A stretch of DNA of 64,000 bases from NCBI RefSeq assembly GCF_000768065.1, contig NZ_JRKM01000001.1:3516001-3580000 (forward strand), read 5' to 3'. The stretch comes from Aquabacterium sp. NJ1. Its GTDB lineage: Bacteria; Pseudomonadota; Gammaproteobacteria; Burkholderiales; Burkholderiaceae_C. The position numbers were made by a program, and so were the translations under genes. The notes beneath the pieces are model-generated. The model was not told the origin of the DNA and did not search any database. It saw nothing but the letters and a program-made list of their open reading frames with translations. Below, one piece after another: positions 43,595-54,225 of this stretch; positions within the stretch are counted from its first letter, which is position 1; each line of letters starts with the position of its first letter.

Positions 43595-44437
43595 TCAAAC
43601 CTTGTCATAGACCGTCTTGCCCTTGAGGGTGAAGAGGTCGCGTGATTCTGTGAAGTTCTCGGAGTGGCCGACAAACAGCAGGCCCTTGGGCTTCATGACA
43701 CCGTGGATGCGCTCCAGCACCTTGCGCTGCGTGGGGGCATCGAAATAGATCATCACGTTGCGGCAGAAGACGATGTCGAACGGCTCACCCAGCTGCCAGT
43801 TCGTCTGCATCAGGTTGAAGGGGCGAAACTCGACCATGCGGGCCAGTTCGGGCTTGACACGGATGCTGCCGGAGTTGGCACCCTTGCCGCGCAGGAAGTA
43901 GTTGCGCAGATGCTGCTGGCTCAGGCCGCGCGAGTTGGCGTCGTACACGCCGCGTGATGCGGTGGCCAGCACATTGGTGTCGATGTCGCTCGACAGGATC
44001 TTGACCGGCGCATTCAAGCCCCAGACGTCGGCCACCGTCATGGCCAGCGAATAGGGCTCTTCGCCGGTGGAGGCCGCGGCGCACCAGATGCGCGTGGGTT
44101 GCGAGCCGCGGTTGCGCAGCCATTCCGTCAGCGTGTGGAAGTGGTGTTCCTCACGGAAGAAAGAGGTGAGGTTGGTGGTCAGGCAGTTGACGAACTCCTG
44201 CCACTCCTGCTGGGAGGCTGTGCCGCTTTCCAGCCATTTCAGGTAGGTCTCGAAGGTGGTGTAGCCGGTTTCGCGCAGGCGGCGCGACAGGCGGCTGTAC
44301 ACCATGGCCTGTTTGCCTTCGTGCAGGCTGATGCCGGCACGCTCATATATGAGTGAGCGCACCCGAGAGAAATCTCGGGGGTGGAAATCGAACTCTCGGT
44401 CCGTGACCAGGTTCATGGTGTCGGTCGCAGTGCTCAT
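43595..44437 (-). CDS. cheR: Chemotaxis protein methyltransferase CheR
   Basis: A 280-residue methyltransferase that adds methyl groups to receptor glutamates using SAM. The N-terminal helical domain (RDFSRVRSLIYERAGISL) precedes the SAM-binding domain with WCAAASTGEEPYSLAM, LSSDIDTNVLATA, and FDIVFCRNVMIYF. The C-terminal GLLFVGHSENF is also typical. Start at 44437 (MSTATDT) is chosen over the TTG at 44449; no ribosome site is clear for either. It is the first gene of the cheR-cheD-cheB operon, divergent from the diguanylate cyclase. The 265-base gap between them holds no convincing promoter to my eye. Confidence 0.95.
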   Translation of the reverse strand: MSTATDTMNLVTDREFDFHPRDFSRVRSLIYERAGISLHEGKQAMVYSRLSRRLRETGYTTFETYLKWLESGTASQQEWQEFVNCLTTNLTSFFREEHHFHTLTEWLRNRGSQPTRIWCAAASTGEEPYSLAMTVADVWGLNAPVKILSSDIDTNVLATASRGVYDANSRGLSQQHLRNYFLRGKGANSGSIRVKPELARMVEFRPFNLMQTNWQLGEPFDIVFCRNVMIYFDAPTQRKVLERIHGVMKPKGLLFVGHSENFTESRDLFTLKGKTVYDKV

Positions 44438-44702
44438 GTCAGATCGCAAAAGTTCGTCATGGGGCCGATCCAGCTCCGTCAGTCATATCGACACACTTCC
44501 CAAGAGCTTGAGCCTGCCTGCTGGCGCGCGCGCTTAAGCGACAAGTTCCGCCGTGTTTTGCCGTTTTCTCCACATTCAGCCTGTTACAGCACTGCTAGAC
44601 TAGCGCGCAGAGATTTATTCGCGCTGCCTGTTGGCGCGGTATCCAGCATTACCCTCTTTGCGCCATTGGAGCTTCGCCATCGCTTCGATCGACACCGCCT
44701 CC

Positions 44703-45467
44703 ATGCCTCTGGATGACAGCCACGCCGCCTCTGGTGGGCTGCGTCTGCGCAAGGCCCTGAACCTGCTGGCCCAGGCTGGCTGGGTGGCGCCACTGGGGGT
44801 GGAGCCGGGCTCCGAAGACTGGCTGCAGGCGGTGATCGACGGCCTGTGTGATGTCTCCAGCCGAGATGCGCTCACTGGCCTGGCCAACCGCCGCCAGTTC
44901 GAGGCCGCGATCGCCCGCGAAGTCGACCGCGTCGCCCGCAACGGCGAGCCGGCCTTGCTGCTGGTGGCCGACATCGACCATTTCAAACGCGTCAACGACA
45001 CCTGGGGCCATGCTGCCGGTGACGAGGTCATCAAGTCGGTGGCGGCCTGCCTGCAGGACTGCGTGCGCCCGATGGACCTGGTGGCGCGCATTGGTGGTGA
45101 AGAGTTCGCCATCATTCTGCCCAACTGCCCGCCCACCTTCGGCCAGGCCGTCTCCGAGCGCATCCGCCAGAAGGTGGCCGCCCGCCCGGTGGCCATCGTG
45201 GGTGGCCAGCAACTGGCGGTGACCGTCAGCATCGGCGGGGCGTTTGCACCGCAGTGGGTTCGCTCCTCGCCGGCCTTCTGGTGCGAGCGCGCAGACCAAC
45301 AGCTCTACAGGGCCAAGGCCGAGGGGCGCAACCGCACCTGCCTGGACATGCCACCATTGACGGTCGTCAGTGCCGAAGAAAAAGGCATGCTGTTTTCAGG
45401 CTTCGGGCAATTTGACCCAATTTCGGACTCAGGTGCGGACCATTCCGTGCCGAAAACCTCGGAATGA
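44703..45467 (+). CDS. Diguanylate cyclase (GGDEF domain)
   Basis: A 254-residue protein making cyclic-di-GMP. The GGDEF domain spans residues about 55-225, with RDALTGLANRRQFE, DIDHFKRVND, and active-site GGEEF in ARIGGEEFAIIL. The product-inhibition site RxxD (RPMD) lies 5 residues before GGEEF, so feedback by c-di-GMP is expected. The N-terminal ~50 residues have no recognised sensor domain. Its stop overlaps the start of the FlhG-like ATPase gene (ATGA), and it is divergent from cheR, which suggests a role in the switch between swimming and attachment. Confidence 0.93.
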   Translation: MPLDDSHAASGGLRLRKALNLLAQAGWVAPLGVEPGSEDWLQAVIDGLCDVSSRDALTGLANRRQFEAAIAREVDRVARNGEPALLLVADIDHFKRVNDTWGHAAGDEVIKSVAACLQDCVRPMDLVARIGGEEFAIILPNCPPTFGQAVSERIRQKVAARPVAIVGGQQLAVTVSIGGAFAPQWVRSSPAFWCERADQQLYRAKAEGRNRTCLDMPPLTVVSAEEKGMLFSGFGQFDPISDSGADHSVPKTSE

Positions 45468-46276
45468 TGGCGTCCATGACTGCACCAGAAACCTCCACCC
45501 CTGCTACCCCCGTCCGCCTGGCCCGAACGGTGGCGATCACCAGCGGCAAGGGCGGGGTGGGCAAGACCTTCTTCAGCGCCAACCTGGCTGCGGCCCTGGC
45601 CCGGCAAGGGCTCAAGGTGCTGGTGCTGGACGCCGACCTGGGCCTGGCCAACCTGGACGTGGTGCTCAACCTCTACCCGAAGATCACGCTGCATGACGTG
45701 TTCACCGGCAAGGCTCAGCTGGAAGAAGCCATCCTGCCGGCACCCGGCGGCTTCTCGGTGCTGCTGGCTGGCTCCGGCCTGGTCGAATACTCCCGCCTGA
45801 CGCCCGAGATCCGTGATCAGCTGGTCACCATCTTCGAGGCCGTCAAGCCACGCTTTGACGTCATCCTGATCGACACCGGCGCGGGCATCTCCGACGTGGT
45901 GCTGTACGCCGTGTCCATGGCGCACGAAGTCATCGTGGTGGCCACGCCCGAACCCACATCCATGACGGACGCCTACGCGACCATCAAGGTGCTGTCCACG
46001 CAGCAATCGCGCGAGAACCTGCACATGGTGGTCAACCAGGTGGGGCGTGCCGGTGACGGGCGCACCATCTGCAACCAGCTTCAGCAGGTGGTCGAGCGCT
46101 TTGTGCAAGGGCCCAATGGTGTGGCGCCCAAGCTGAGTTACCTGGGCGACATCCCGCTGGACACCAGCGTGCGCGAGGCCGTGCAGAAACGCCAGCTGGT
46201 GCTGGAGCTGCACCCCGGCTGTGCCGCGTCACAAGGCGTGGTGCAGGTGGCCACGCGCCTGCTGGCCCGCAACTGA
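45464..46276 (+). CDS. MinD/ParA-family ATPase, FlhG/FleN-like
   Basis: A 270-residue P-loop ATPase that, in relatives, sets the number and position of flagella. Walker A is the deviant form ITSGKGGVGKTFFSAN (about residues 25-40), followed by LVLDADLGLANLDVVLN and DTGAGISDVVL. C-terminal residues do not show a clear membrane-targeting helix, unlike MinD. It overlaps the diguanylate cyclase gene by four bases. FlhF, its usual partner, is not adjacent. A role as a general MinD-type positioning protein is the alternative. Confidence 0.9.
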   Translation: MMASMTAPETSTPATPVRLARTVAITSGKGGVGKTFFSANLAAALARQGLKVLVLDADLGLANLDVVLNLYPKITLHDVFTGKAQLEEAILPAPGGFSVLLAGSGLVEYSRLTPEIRDQLVTIFEAVKPRFDVILIDTGAGISDVVLYAVSMAHEVIVVATPEPTSMTDAYATIKVLSTQQSRENLHMVVNQVGRAGDGRTICNQLQQVVERFVQGPNGVAPKLSYLGDIPLDTSVREAVQKRQLVLELHPGCAASQGVVQVATRLLARN

Positions 46277-46370
46277 ACCCTCCCGATCGTTGTTGGATGC
46301 GCCTGAGCACGGCGCCAGGCCTTTGCGCGCGCCTTGTGCCCGCCTGCAGGCCCTGCATTACAGTGCCGGC

Positions 46371-46787
46371 ATGACAACGCCTTCCGACGACCAAGAAGTG
46401 GACAACTCGCCCACAGCCTACGAACTGCTGGGCGGCGATGCACCCGTGCGCGCGCTCGTGGACCGCTTTTACGACTTGATGGACCTGGAGCCCGCCTATG
46501 TGGACCTGCGCCACGTGCATAGCCCCTCGCTGGCCGATGCGCGTGACAAGCTCTACTGGTTCCTCAGCGGCTGGCTGGGTGGCCCCAGCCTGTACATCGA
46601 GCGTTTCGGTCACCCACGCCTGCGCGCACGCCACCTGCCGTTTTCCATCGGCATCAAGGAGCGTGATCAATGGCTGGCCTGCATGATGCAGGCGATGAAC
46701 GAGCTGGAAGTCGAGCCTAATCTGGCAGCGCGCCTGCACCAGGCCTTCTTCCAGACCGCAGACTGGATGCGCAACAAGGGCGTTTGA
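46371..46787 (+). CDS. Group 2 truncated hemoglobin
   Basis: A 138-residue truncated globin that binds O2, NO or CO. TAYELLGGDAPVRALVDRFYDLMD begins the globin fold (as two segments), RFGHPRLRARHLPF holds the proximal His, and RDQWLACM holds the Trp G8 of group 2 globins. The start at 46371 follows 94 bases after the FlhG-like stop; no strong ribosome site is visible. Neighbours (Smr on the other strand) do not suggest a pathway. Roles in NO or oxygen handling are known for the family. Confidence 0.9.
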   Translation: MTTPSDDQEVDNSPTAYELLGGDAPVRALVDRFYDLMDLEPAYVDLRHVHSPSLADARDKLYWFLSGWLGGPSLYIERFGHPRLRARHLPFSIGIKERDQWLACMMQAMNELEVEPNLAARLHQAFFQTADWMRNKGV

Positions 46788-46816
46788 GTCTGGGTGTTGG
46801 CGCGGCGCTGATCGGG

Positions 46817-47518
46817 TCAGCCGATGGCCGATGAGCCGGTCTTGCCCGTCTGCAGCAGCACCACCAGGGCGCCCACGCCACCTTCGTCGGCGCGGGCCTG
46901 CACGAAGGCCAGCACGCGGTCGCTTTGCACCAGCCAGCGCTTGACCTTGTCCTTCAGCACCGGCTGGCGGCCGGGCGAGCCCAGGCCCTTGCCGTGCACG
47001 ATGCGCACGCAACGCAGGCCTTTGAGCTGGGCGTCGCGCAAGAAAGCGGCCGTCTGCTCGCGGGCCTCGTCGGTGCGCATGCCGTGCAGATCCAACTCGG
47101 CCTGCAGCGCCCACACCCCGCGGCGCAGCTTGCGCACCACATCCAGGCCCAGTTCCGGGCGGCGCCATGACAGGCTCTCGTCGGTTTCCAGCAGGCTTTC
47201 CACGTCGAACTCGTCGGACAGGGATTCCTGCAGCACGGCTTTTTCGTCCATCTGCCGGCGGGCCGGTATCGGCTTGGGGCGCGAGGGTGTGTGGGTGACG
47301 CGACCGGTGTCCTGCAAGGTGTGCACTTCACCCACAGCCCGCTTGAACAGCGCACTTTCGGCTTCCTGGGCGCGTTGTGCGGCTTCGCGCCTGGCACGCT
47401 CGGCCTGCTCTTGCTCAGCACGAGCAGCCGCCTCTTTGGCGGCCTTGTTCAGCGCGCGCTTCAAGTCAGCAAAGTCGCGCAGCGTCGTGTTGGCGGATGG
47501 CTTGTTGGCGGGGCTCAC
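46817..47518 (-). CDS. Smr-domain protein
   Basis: A 233-residue protein with an N-terminal charged coiled coil (about residues 20-65, rich in Ala/Glu/Arg) and a C-terminal Smr (small MutS-related) nuclease-like domain (about 135-225). The motifs ELDLHGM and VHGKGLGSPGRQPVLKDKV are typical of the SmrA/YdaL group. Relatives cut nicked or branched DNA or RNA. The start is GTG at 47518, as no ATG gives the N-terminal part. Its 3' end is convergent with the globin gene. Confidence 0.9.
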   Translation of the reverse strand: MSPANKPSANTTLRDFADLKRALNKAAKEAAARAEQEQAERARREAAQRAQEAESALFKRAVGEVHTLQDTGRVTHTPSRPKPIPARRQMDEKAVLQESLSDEFDVESLLETDESLSWRRPELGLDVVRKLRRGVWALQAELDLHGMRTDEAREQTAAFLRDAQLKGLRCVRIVHGKGLGSPGRQPVLKDKVKRWLVQSDRVLAFVQARADEGGVGALVVLLQTGKTGSSAIG

Positions 47519-47652
47519 AGGGTGAAGCCTACATCAATATCAAGACGTTACCGCCCGCCTTGATTTGTATCAGCGTGACCCCGCAATCGGTGTTTCGAAA
47601 TGACGTCAACCCGGCTTGCATCAATCCGACTTGCACCAAGCCTGCTTCACAT

Positions 47653-48321
47653 TCAGATCAAACCACGCTCCGCAAACGACAAGGCCCCGTGGCGACTCAC
47701 CACGAGGTGATCCAGCACGCGCACGTCCACCAGGTTCAGGCTGCTCTTGAGCGTCTGCGTCAGCAGCTCATCGGCGCGTGAAGGCTCCAGGGCGCCGGAT
47801 GGGTGGTTGTGCGCCAGGATCACGCTGGCGGCATTGAGCTCCAGCGAGCGTTTGACCACCTCGCGTGGGTACACACTGGTTTGCGTGAGCGTGCCGCGAA
47901 ACAACTCCTCGCAGGCGATCAGCTTTTGCTGCGCATCCAGGAACAACACGGCAAACACCTCGTGGGGCAGGGCGCCCAGCCGCATCTGCAGGTAGTCCTT
48001 CACCAGTTGGGGCGAGGTGAACACCGGTTGCGTGCGCAGGTTGTCGCTCATGCTGCGGCGAGCCATTTCCATCACGGCCAATAGCTCCGCGCGCTTGGCG
48101 GGCCCCAGGCCCTTGACCTTGCTCAATTGCATGGGGTGGGCCTGCAACAGGCCGCTGAGGCCACCCAGATCCTGCAGCACCTTTTCCGCCAGCTGCAATA
48201 CGCCCAGGCCTTTCATGCCCGTGCGCAGCAACAAGGCCAGCAATTCGGCGTCGGCCAGGGCGGTGGGGCCCAAAGAAAGCAGTTTTTCGCGCGGCCGCAG
48301 CGCGAGCGGCAGGTCTTTCAT
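47653..48321 (-). CDS. radC: RadC-family JAB/MPN-domain protein
   Basis: A 222-residue RadC-like protein. A helix-hairpin-helix part ([21 protein letters not shown], residues about 67-87) is followed by a JAMM metalloprotease-like domain with the zinc motif [15 protein letters not shown] (about 172-186). Despite its name, RadC has no established DNA-repair role. ATG at 48321 has AGGGA 10 bases upstream. It is divergent from the FkpB gene; the 121-base gap contains AT-rich sequence (AAAACTAAAATTG) suitable for promoters on both strands. Confidence 0.93.
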   Translation of the reverse strand: MKDLPLALRPREKLLSLGPTALADAELLALLLRTGMKGLGVLQLAEKVLQDLGGLSGLLQAHPMQLSKVKGLGPAKRAELLAVMEMARRSMSDNLRTQPVFTSPQLVKDYLQMRLGALPHEVFAVLFLDAQQKLIACEELFRGTLTQTSVYPREVVKRSLELNAASVILAHNHPSGALEPSRADELLTQTLKSSLNLVDVRVLDHLVVSRHGALSFAERGLI

Positions 48322-48442
48322 GGTCTTTGTTTCCCTGAATGTGCTTCTCAAAACTAAAATTGTCGTTTTCCTTATCCCCCAACCCCATCCTCCTGACAGG
48401 TGCCCACCGAAGTGGGCCCGCTCTTGGGTGAGGTGACACACC

Positions 48443-48904
48443 ATGACCAACGCCGCCCCAACCGTCGCCCCAGGCTCATTCCTGACACTGCATTACCGCC
48501 TGGCTGGGCCGGACGGTGACGACCTGGTCAACACCTTCAACGACAAGCCCGCGACGCTGTCTGTCGGCTCGGGCGAAATGTCGCCCTCCCTGGAGGCTCG
48601 CCTGGTGGGCCTGGCTGAAGGCACGCGCACCACGATCCAGCTCGAACCGGGCGAGGCGTTTGGCCCGCGCAACCCCGAGATGATCCAGAAGGTGGCCTTG
48701 AAGCTGCTGCGCGAGCTGGGTGACCCCGATGAAACCTGGAGCGTGGGCGATGTGGTGCAGTTCCCCACGCCCGATGGCCAGGGCGCGTTTGCCGGCGTGG
48801 TGCGCGAGATGGACGCTGACGGCGAGTGGGCCTTGTTCGATTTCAATCACCCGCTGGCCGGTCAGCCTGTCACCTTCGAGGTGCAGTTGATCGGTGTGCT
48901 CTGA
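48443..48904 (+). CDS. fkpB: FKBP-type peptidyl-prolyl isomerase (SlpA-like)
   Basis: A 153-residue FKBP isomerase of the SlyD/SlpA type. The FKBP fold starts with [12 protein letters not shown], and the insert-in-flap domain includes [13 protein letters not shown]-terminal His-rich metal tail of SlyD is absent, so FkpB/SlpA is the better name. It overlaps nothing but is followed 14 bases later by ispH, the same pair as in E. coli and most Betaproteobacteria, so they are co-transcribed. Confidence 0.95.
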   Translation: MTNAAPTVAPGSFLTLHYRLAGPDGDDLVNTFNDKPATLSVGSGEMSPSLEARLVGLAEGTRTTIQLEPGEAFGPRNPEMIQKVALKLLRELGDPDETWSVGDVVQFPTPDGQGAFAGVVREMDADGEWALFDFNHPLAGQPVTFEVQLIGVL

Positions 48905-48918
48905 ACGTGGGCCACGGC

Positions 48919-49905
48919 ATGAAGCAAGTTCAGGATGTCCTGCTGGCCGAGCCGCGCGGCTTTTGCGCCGGGGTGGACCGCGCCATCGAGATCGTCGAGC
49001 GCGCCTTGGCGCAATTCGGTGCGCCCATCTACGTGCGCCACGAGATCGTGCACAACACCTATGTGGTCAACGACCTCAAGGCCAAGGGCGCCATCTTCAT
49101 CGAAGACCTGGCCGAGGTGCCGGCCGGTGCCACGCTGATCTTCAGCGCACACGGCGTGAGCCAGGAAGTGCGTCGTGAAGCCGATGCCCGTGGCTTCACG
49201 GTGTTCGATGCCACCTGCCCGTTGGTGACCAAGGTTCACATCGAGGTGGCCAAGCTGCGCCGCGAGGGTTATGAGTTCATCATGATCGGCCACAAGGGGC
49301 ACCCGGAGGTCGAGGGCACCATGGGCCAGTTGTCCGATGGCATCTACCTCGTTGAGGACGAAGAAGATGTCGGCAAGGTGCAAGTGAGCGATCCCTGCAA
49401 GCTGGCCGTGGTCACGCAGACCACCTTGTCCGTGGACGATGCTGCGGCCATCCTGGCGGCCATCAAGCGGCGCTTCCCGCAGGTGCGCGAGCCCAAGCAG
49501 CAGGACATCTGCTATGCCACGCAGAACCGTCAGGATGCCGTCAAGCTGATGGCGCCGCAGGTGGACGTGGTGATCGTGGTGGGCAGCCCCACCAGCTCCA
49601 ACAGCAACCGCCTGCGTGAACTGGCCGAGCGTCTGGGCACACCGGCCTACATGGTCGACTGCCCCGAGGACCTGCAGGAGGCCTGGTTCGACGGCCACGC
49701 CTGCGTGGGCCTGACAGCGGGTGCCTCCGCGCCTGAGGTGCTGGTGCAGCAGGTGGTCGCGCGCCTGCGTGCCCTGGGTGCGGTGTCCGTGCGCCGCATG
49801 CAGGGCGTGGAGGAGCATGTGCGCTTCCCGCTGCCCAAGGGCCTGGGCGGCACAGGGCTGGACCGCCCGCTGCCCACCGAGCGAGGCGCCGTCTCGTCGT
49901 CATGA
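48919..49905 (+). CDS. ispH: 4-hydroxy-3-methylbut-2-enyl diphosphate reductase
   Basis: Last enzyme of the MEP isoprenoid pathway, an oxygen-sensitive 4Fe-4S enzyme of 328 residues. The three cluster cysteines are in [10 protein letters not shown] (about residue 14), [12 protein letters not shown] (about 98) and [10 protein letters not shown] (about 197). SSNSNRL and [10 protein letters not shown] bind the diphosphate. ATG at 48919 gives the conserved N-terminus [18 protein letters not shown]. It follows fkpB closely and precedes serS by 65 bases. Confidence 0.97.
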   Translation: MKQVQDVLLAEPRGFCAGVDRAIEIVERALAQFGAPIYVRHEIVHNTYVVNDLKAKGAIFIEDLAEVPAGATLIFSAHGVSQEVRREADARGFTVFDATCPLVTKVHIEVAKLRREGYEFIMIGHKGHPEVEGTMGQLSDGIYLVEDEEDVGKVQVSDPCKLAVVTQTTLSVDDAAAILAAIKRRFPQVREPKQQDICYATQNRQDAVKLMAPQVDVVIVVGSPTSSNSNRLRELAERLGTPAYMVDCPEDLQEAWFDGHACVGLTAGASAPEVLVQQVVARLRALGAVSVRRMQGVEEHVRFPLPKGLGGTGLDRPLPTERGAVSSS

Positions 49906-49928
49906 AGCGGCCGTGCATGGCACGGTAA

Positions 49929-51295
<1,367 letters not shown>

Positions 51296-51332
51296 TGCGG
51301 GCTGCGCCGTTGACCACGCGCGCACCAGTTTA

Positions 51333-51424
<92 letters not shown>

Positions 51425-51427
51425 TAC

Positions 51428-51462
51428 AAAACCCCAAGTGAATTCCTCGCTTGGGGTTTTTT
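51428..51462 (+). terminator. Rho-independent terminator after tRNA-Ser
   Basis: Stem AAAACCCCAAG / CTTGGGGTTTT (11 pairs) with an 11-base loop and a T-run, immediately after the tRNA. Confidence 0.9.
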
Positions 51463-51628
51463 GGTTTTTGGCGCTTGTTTTTGGCGATGTGCCCGACCAA
51501 CTTCGCCAAGGCAGCTCACAGCAGCTTCCTCAGGCCCTTGTGTGTCGGTTGTGTAATGTTGGTCGTAGCCGTCATCGGTGCGTGTTGCCAGCCCGTTGAA
51601 GAGGCATCTCCTCAACGGAAGCATCAAT

Positions 51629-51958
51629 ATGAAAATTCATCGATCAGGCTGGATGCCACTGGCCGCCATGGCACTGGTCTGCGCCACGCTGAGTGCCTGT
51701 GTGGTGGCACCTTATTACCCGCCGCAGGAACAGGTCGTCATGACGGCGCCGCCGCCTCCCCAGGCCGAATACGTCGGGCCACCGCCCGCCGCCGGCTACG
51801 TCTGGATCACCGGCTTCTGGGCGTGGGAAATGGGCCGCCATGTGTGGGTGGGCGGGCACTGGTCCGCCCCGAGGCCGGGGTACCGCTGGGTGCCCCACAC
51901 CTGGCAACGCGAGGGGCGTGGCTGGCGTCTGCACGATGGCTATTGGGGTCGCCGCTGA
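51629..51958 (+). CDS. YXWGXW-repeat lipoprotein
   Basis: A 109-residue outer-membrane or periplasmic lipoprotein. The signal peptide ends in the lipobox LSAC (Cys about residue 24). After a Pro-rich stretch come tryptophan-rich repeats (GYVWITGFWAWEMGRHVWVG, then GGHWSAPRPGYRWVPHTW) of the YXWGXW/BcpO type. Function of the family is unknown; such proteins often sit near stress or envelope genes. ATG at 51629 is chosen because it gives the signal peptide directly. Confidence 0.85.
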   Translation: MKIHRSGWMPLAAMALVCATLSACVVAPYYPPQEQVVMTAPPPPQAEYVGPPPAAGYVWITGFWAWEMGRHVWVGGHWSAPRPGYRWVPHTWQREGRGWRLHDGYWGRR

Positions 51959-51961
51959 GCC

Positions 51962-52294
51962 TCAGTGATCCCCATGTGGCCCTGCCGCATCGTCCATGGA
52001 GCGGATGAACGCGCTCTGGAAGGCGTGCAGCAGGCGCTGCAACTCCTCGGAGGACAACAAGGGCAACCCGAACTCGATCAACTGGGTTTTCAGTGAGTCG
52101 ATGTCCGTGCAGCGCACCGATTCGCTGCCGCGCTCGATCTTGAAACCCACCAGCCCGTCGTCGGTGGTGCTGGGGCTCAACTCGATGCCCTTGAGCGCGG
52201 CCATTTCCCGCAGGCGCTGGAATTCACGCCGCTGATCCGGCGGCACGGCCATCAACAGCGCCACGGACGGCGTGGCATCCTCATCGTCGTACAT
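51962..52294 (-). CDS. Hypothetical protein
   Basis: A 110-residue soluble protein without a signal peptide or membrane segment. I do not recognise the family. The N-terminal part is acidic (MYDDEDATPSVALLMAV), the middle is mixed alpha/beta (QRREFQRLREMAALKGIEL, GFKIERGSESVRC) and the C-terminal half is helical. ATG at 52294 has AGGAG 6 bases upstream, strong evidence that it is translated. It is convergent with the YXWGXW lipoprotein gene, 3 bases apart, and lies after the RDD gene on the same strand (108-base gap). Confidence 0.7.
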   Translation of the reverse strand: MYDDEDATPSVALLMAVPPDQRREFQRLREMAALKGIELSPSTTDDGLVGFKIERGSESVRCTDIDSLKTQLIEFGLPLLSSEELQRLLHAFQSAFIRSMDDAAGPHGDH

Positions 52295-52402
52295 GCGTGG
52301 CTCCTGGCGAGGGGCGAGCACCATGGCGGCGCTCACGCCAAATGAGCAGCCAGTCTGAGGGAGGGCGCCGATCAGGTCAAGACGGCCAGGCCAGTCCCTT
52401 GC

Positions 52403-53419
52403 TCAGGGCACGGACGAAAACAGCACCTGCCTGAGCTGGAGCGCTTCCGCCCGGTCCGGCGCGCCCCCGGCCGTGCCGATCAGCACCACCCGCCAGACCA
52501 CGCCGTCGCGCTTGAGCAAGGTGGCATGCACCTTTTGCGATTTGTCCCGCGCCACGCTGCCCAGCACCACCAGCGCCGGCTGCCCGTTGACCGTGTCACC
52601 CTCGCTGCTCACGTACAGGTGCATGGATTCACTGGCGGCCTTGACCCAGGCGGCGGCGTAGTCCTCGAGCTCGAACGGCCCCGGGATGCTCTCCCTGGCG
52701 AACAGCGCGTAGATCCCGGCGTCCGGGTGGAAGAACATGTCCACGTCCTGTTTGTCCTGGTTCTGGCTCTGGTGGTGGCTCCAGCCACTGGGGATCGTGA
52801 CCTTGCGGCCGGTGACCCGGTTGGTCCAGGGGCCGCCGTTCTGGTACTGGCGGTGCGCCTCCTGCGATGCCTGCCGGAAATGGCCATTGACCATCAGCAT
52901 GCCGATCAGGGCCAGCGCCGTGCAGACGATCCGCACGACCGACAATTTGCTGGCCCGCACCTCGAATTTGCCCTGGTCATACCCGGCAGCTTCGCCCTCG
53001 CGGACCTTGCCGTACTGGTAAAGCGTGCTCAGCAGGCTCACCAGCGGCAGCCAGGCGCCCAGGCCAAAAATGTAGACGTCGATCTGCCGGCGCAGGTACT
53101 GGCTGCGGGTCGGGCGCAGGCCCTGGGCGGTGAGCAACTGGACCCCCAACAGCCATTTGCCCGGCGTGGTGCCCAGCCACCCGTAGATCAGCCCCTCCAG
53201 CAGCATCACCAGGGGCGACAGGCACCAGTTGACGATGAGGTTGGAAAAGGGCTTTTGCAGCCACAACACCCACGCCACCGAGACAGAGCCCATCACCATG
53301 CCGGTGAGAAAGCCGATGGGCAGGATCAGCAACCAGTAGTCCAGCACCCGGGCCCAGAAGCGCCGCCAGGGGCGGGCCAATGCGGTGGCGCCTGGCGCGC
53401 CGACTGCCACGGTGGACAT
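52403..53419 (-). CDS. RDD-family membrane protein
   Basis: A 338-residue inner-membrane protein. The RDD domain (about residues 15-150) starts RPWRRFWARVLDYWLLILP and has three or four membrane segments; LGTTPGKWLLGVQL is the second typical block. A further membrane segment lies near residue 170-190 (VRIVCTALALIGMLMV), followed by a ~145-residue soluble domain, probably periplasmic, with no recognised motif (VTGRKVTIPSGWSHH). RDD proteins are suspected transporters. It is divergent from the Spy-like gene. Confidence 0.88.
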   Translation of the reverse strand: MSTVAVGAPGATALARPWRRFWARVLDYWLLILPIGFLTGMVMGSVSVAWVLWLQKPFSNLIVNWCLSPLVMLLEGLIYGWLGTTPGKWLLGVQLLTAQGLRPTRSQYLRRQIDVYIFGLGAWLPLVSLLSTLYQYGKVREGEAAGYDQGKFEVRASKLSVVRIVCTALALIGMLMVNGHFRQASQEAHRQYQNGGPWTNRVTGRKVTIPSGWSHHQSQNQDKQDVDMFFHPDAGIYALFARESIPGPFELEDYAAAWVKAASESMHLYVSSEGDTVNGQPALVVLGSVARDKSQKVHATLLKRDGVVWRVVLIGTAGGAPDRAEALQLRQVLFSSVP

Positions 53420-53508
53420 GCTGGATCTCCCTTTCCGCCTTGATGGCGGTTGTGTGCCGGTGTGTTCAGGCTCACTTTATCAGCGCACGGCCGGGGCATT
53501 CACACATC

Positions 53509-53535
53509 TTTACCGCTGCGCCACAGCCGGTTTAC
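53509..53535 (+). promoter_or_regulatory. Direct repeats, candidate response-regulator site
   Basis: TTTACC occurs at 53509-53514 and again at 53531-53536, a spacing of 22 bases (two helical turns), about 70-95 bases before the Spy-like start. CpxR boxes are tandem GTAAA repeats with 11-base phasing; on the minus strand these read GGTAAA. With a CpxR-like gene downstream, autoregulation is plausible but unproven. Confidence 0.35.
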
Positions 53536-53602
53536 CCCTCGGGCCAATGATCCTCCCATGCCTCATTGCATGGAGGCTGTTGCCAACAACGGAGATATCG
53601 CC

Positions 53603-54223
53603 ATGAACCAATCCCCTGCAAGCGCCTCGCCAGGCCAGGGCCGCCACAAGCAGCGCTGGGCGCTGGGCACCCTGATCGCGGCCACCACCGCCTCCGTGGT
53701 GTTGAGCATCAGCGCCTGGGCGGGCAGCGAGGATGCGCCGCCTGCCAGGCCGCACATGGGCATGATGCGCGGCGCCGGCCCGGGAATGGCGGGCTTGCCC
53801 TTTGGCGGCGACCACCTGCAGCGCCTGCTGGAAGATGCCAAGGTGTCGGACACCCAGCGCTTGCAGATCCAGCAGTTCGCGGACAAGGCCCAGGAGGACC
53901 TCAAGGCCTTGCACGAAGAAGGCCGTGGCCTGCATGAGCAGGGCCTCAAGCTGTGGGCGGCACCCAAGCTGGACGCTGCCGCCGCAGAAAAACTGCGCCA
54001 GCAGATGGCCGCACACCATGACAAGGTCAGCAAACGCATGATGCAGTTCATGCTGGATGTGGGCAATGTGCTGACGCCCGAGCAGCGGGCCACCGTCGCC
54101 AAGCAGATGGCCAAGCACCACGAGGACATGATGCGCCGCATGCAGGAGCGCCGCGGCGAGCACCGTCGAGGCGAAAAAATGCCACCTGATGCCGCGCCCG
54201 AGCGACAACCCCAGGAGCGTTGA
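53603..54223 (+). CDS. Spy/CpxP-family periplasmic protein
   Basis: A 206-residue exported protein of the Spy/CpxP/ZraP type, small helical chaperones or sensors of envelope stress and metals. A signal segment (WALGTLIAATTASVVLSISAWA, as residues about 19-40) is followed by a Met/Pro/Gly-rich stretch, long helices and the LTxxQ-type motif LTPEQRATVAKQM (about 152). The C-terminus is Arg/Glu/His-rich. GGAG lies 8 bases before the ATG. It is directly upstream of a CpxR/CpxA-like pair, so it is likely the CpxP-like inhibitor of that system. Confidence 0.85.
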   Translation: MNQSPASASPGQGRHKQRWALGTLIAATTASVVLSISAWAGSEDAPPARPHMGMMRGAGPGMAGLPFGGDHLQRLLEDAKVSDTQRLQIQQFADKAQEDLKALHEEGRGLHEQGLKLWAAPKLDAAAAEKLRQQMAAHHDKVSKRMMQFMLDVGNVLTPEQRATVAKQMAKHHEDMMRRMQERRGEHRRGEKMPPDAAPERQPQER

Positions 54224-54225
54224 CC

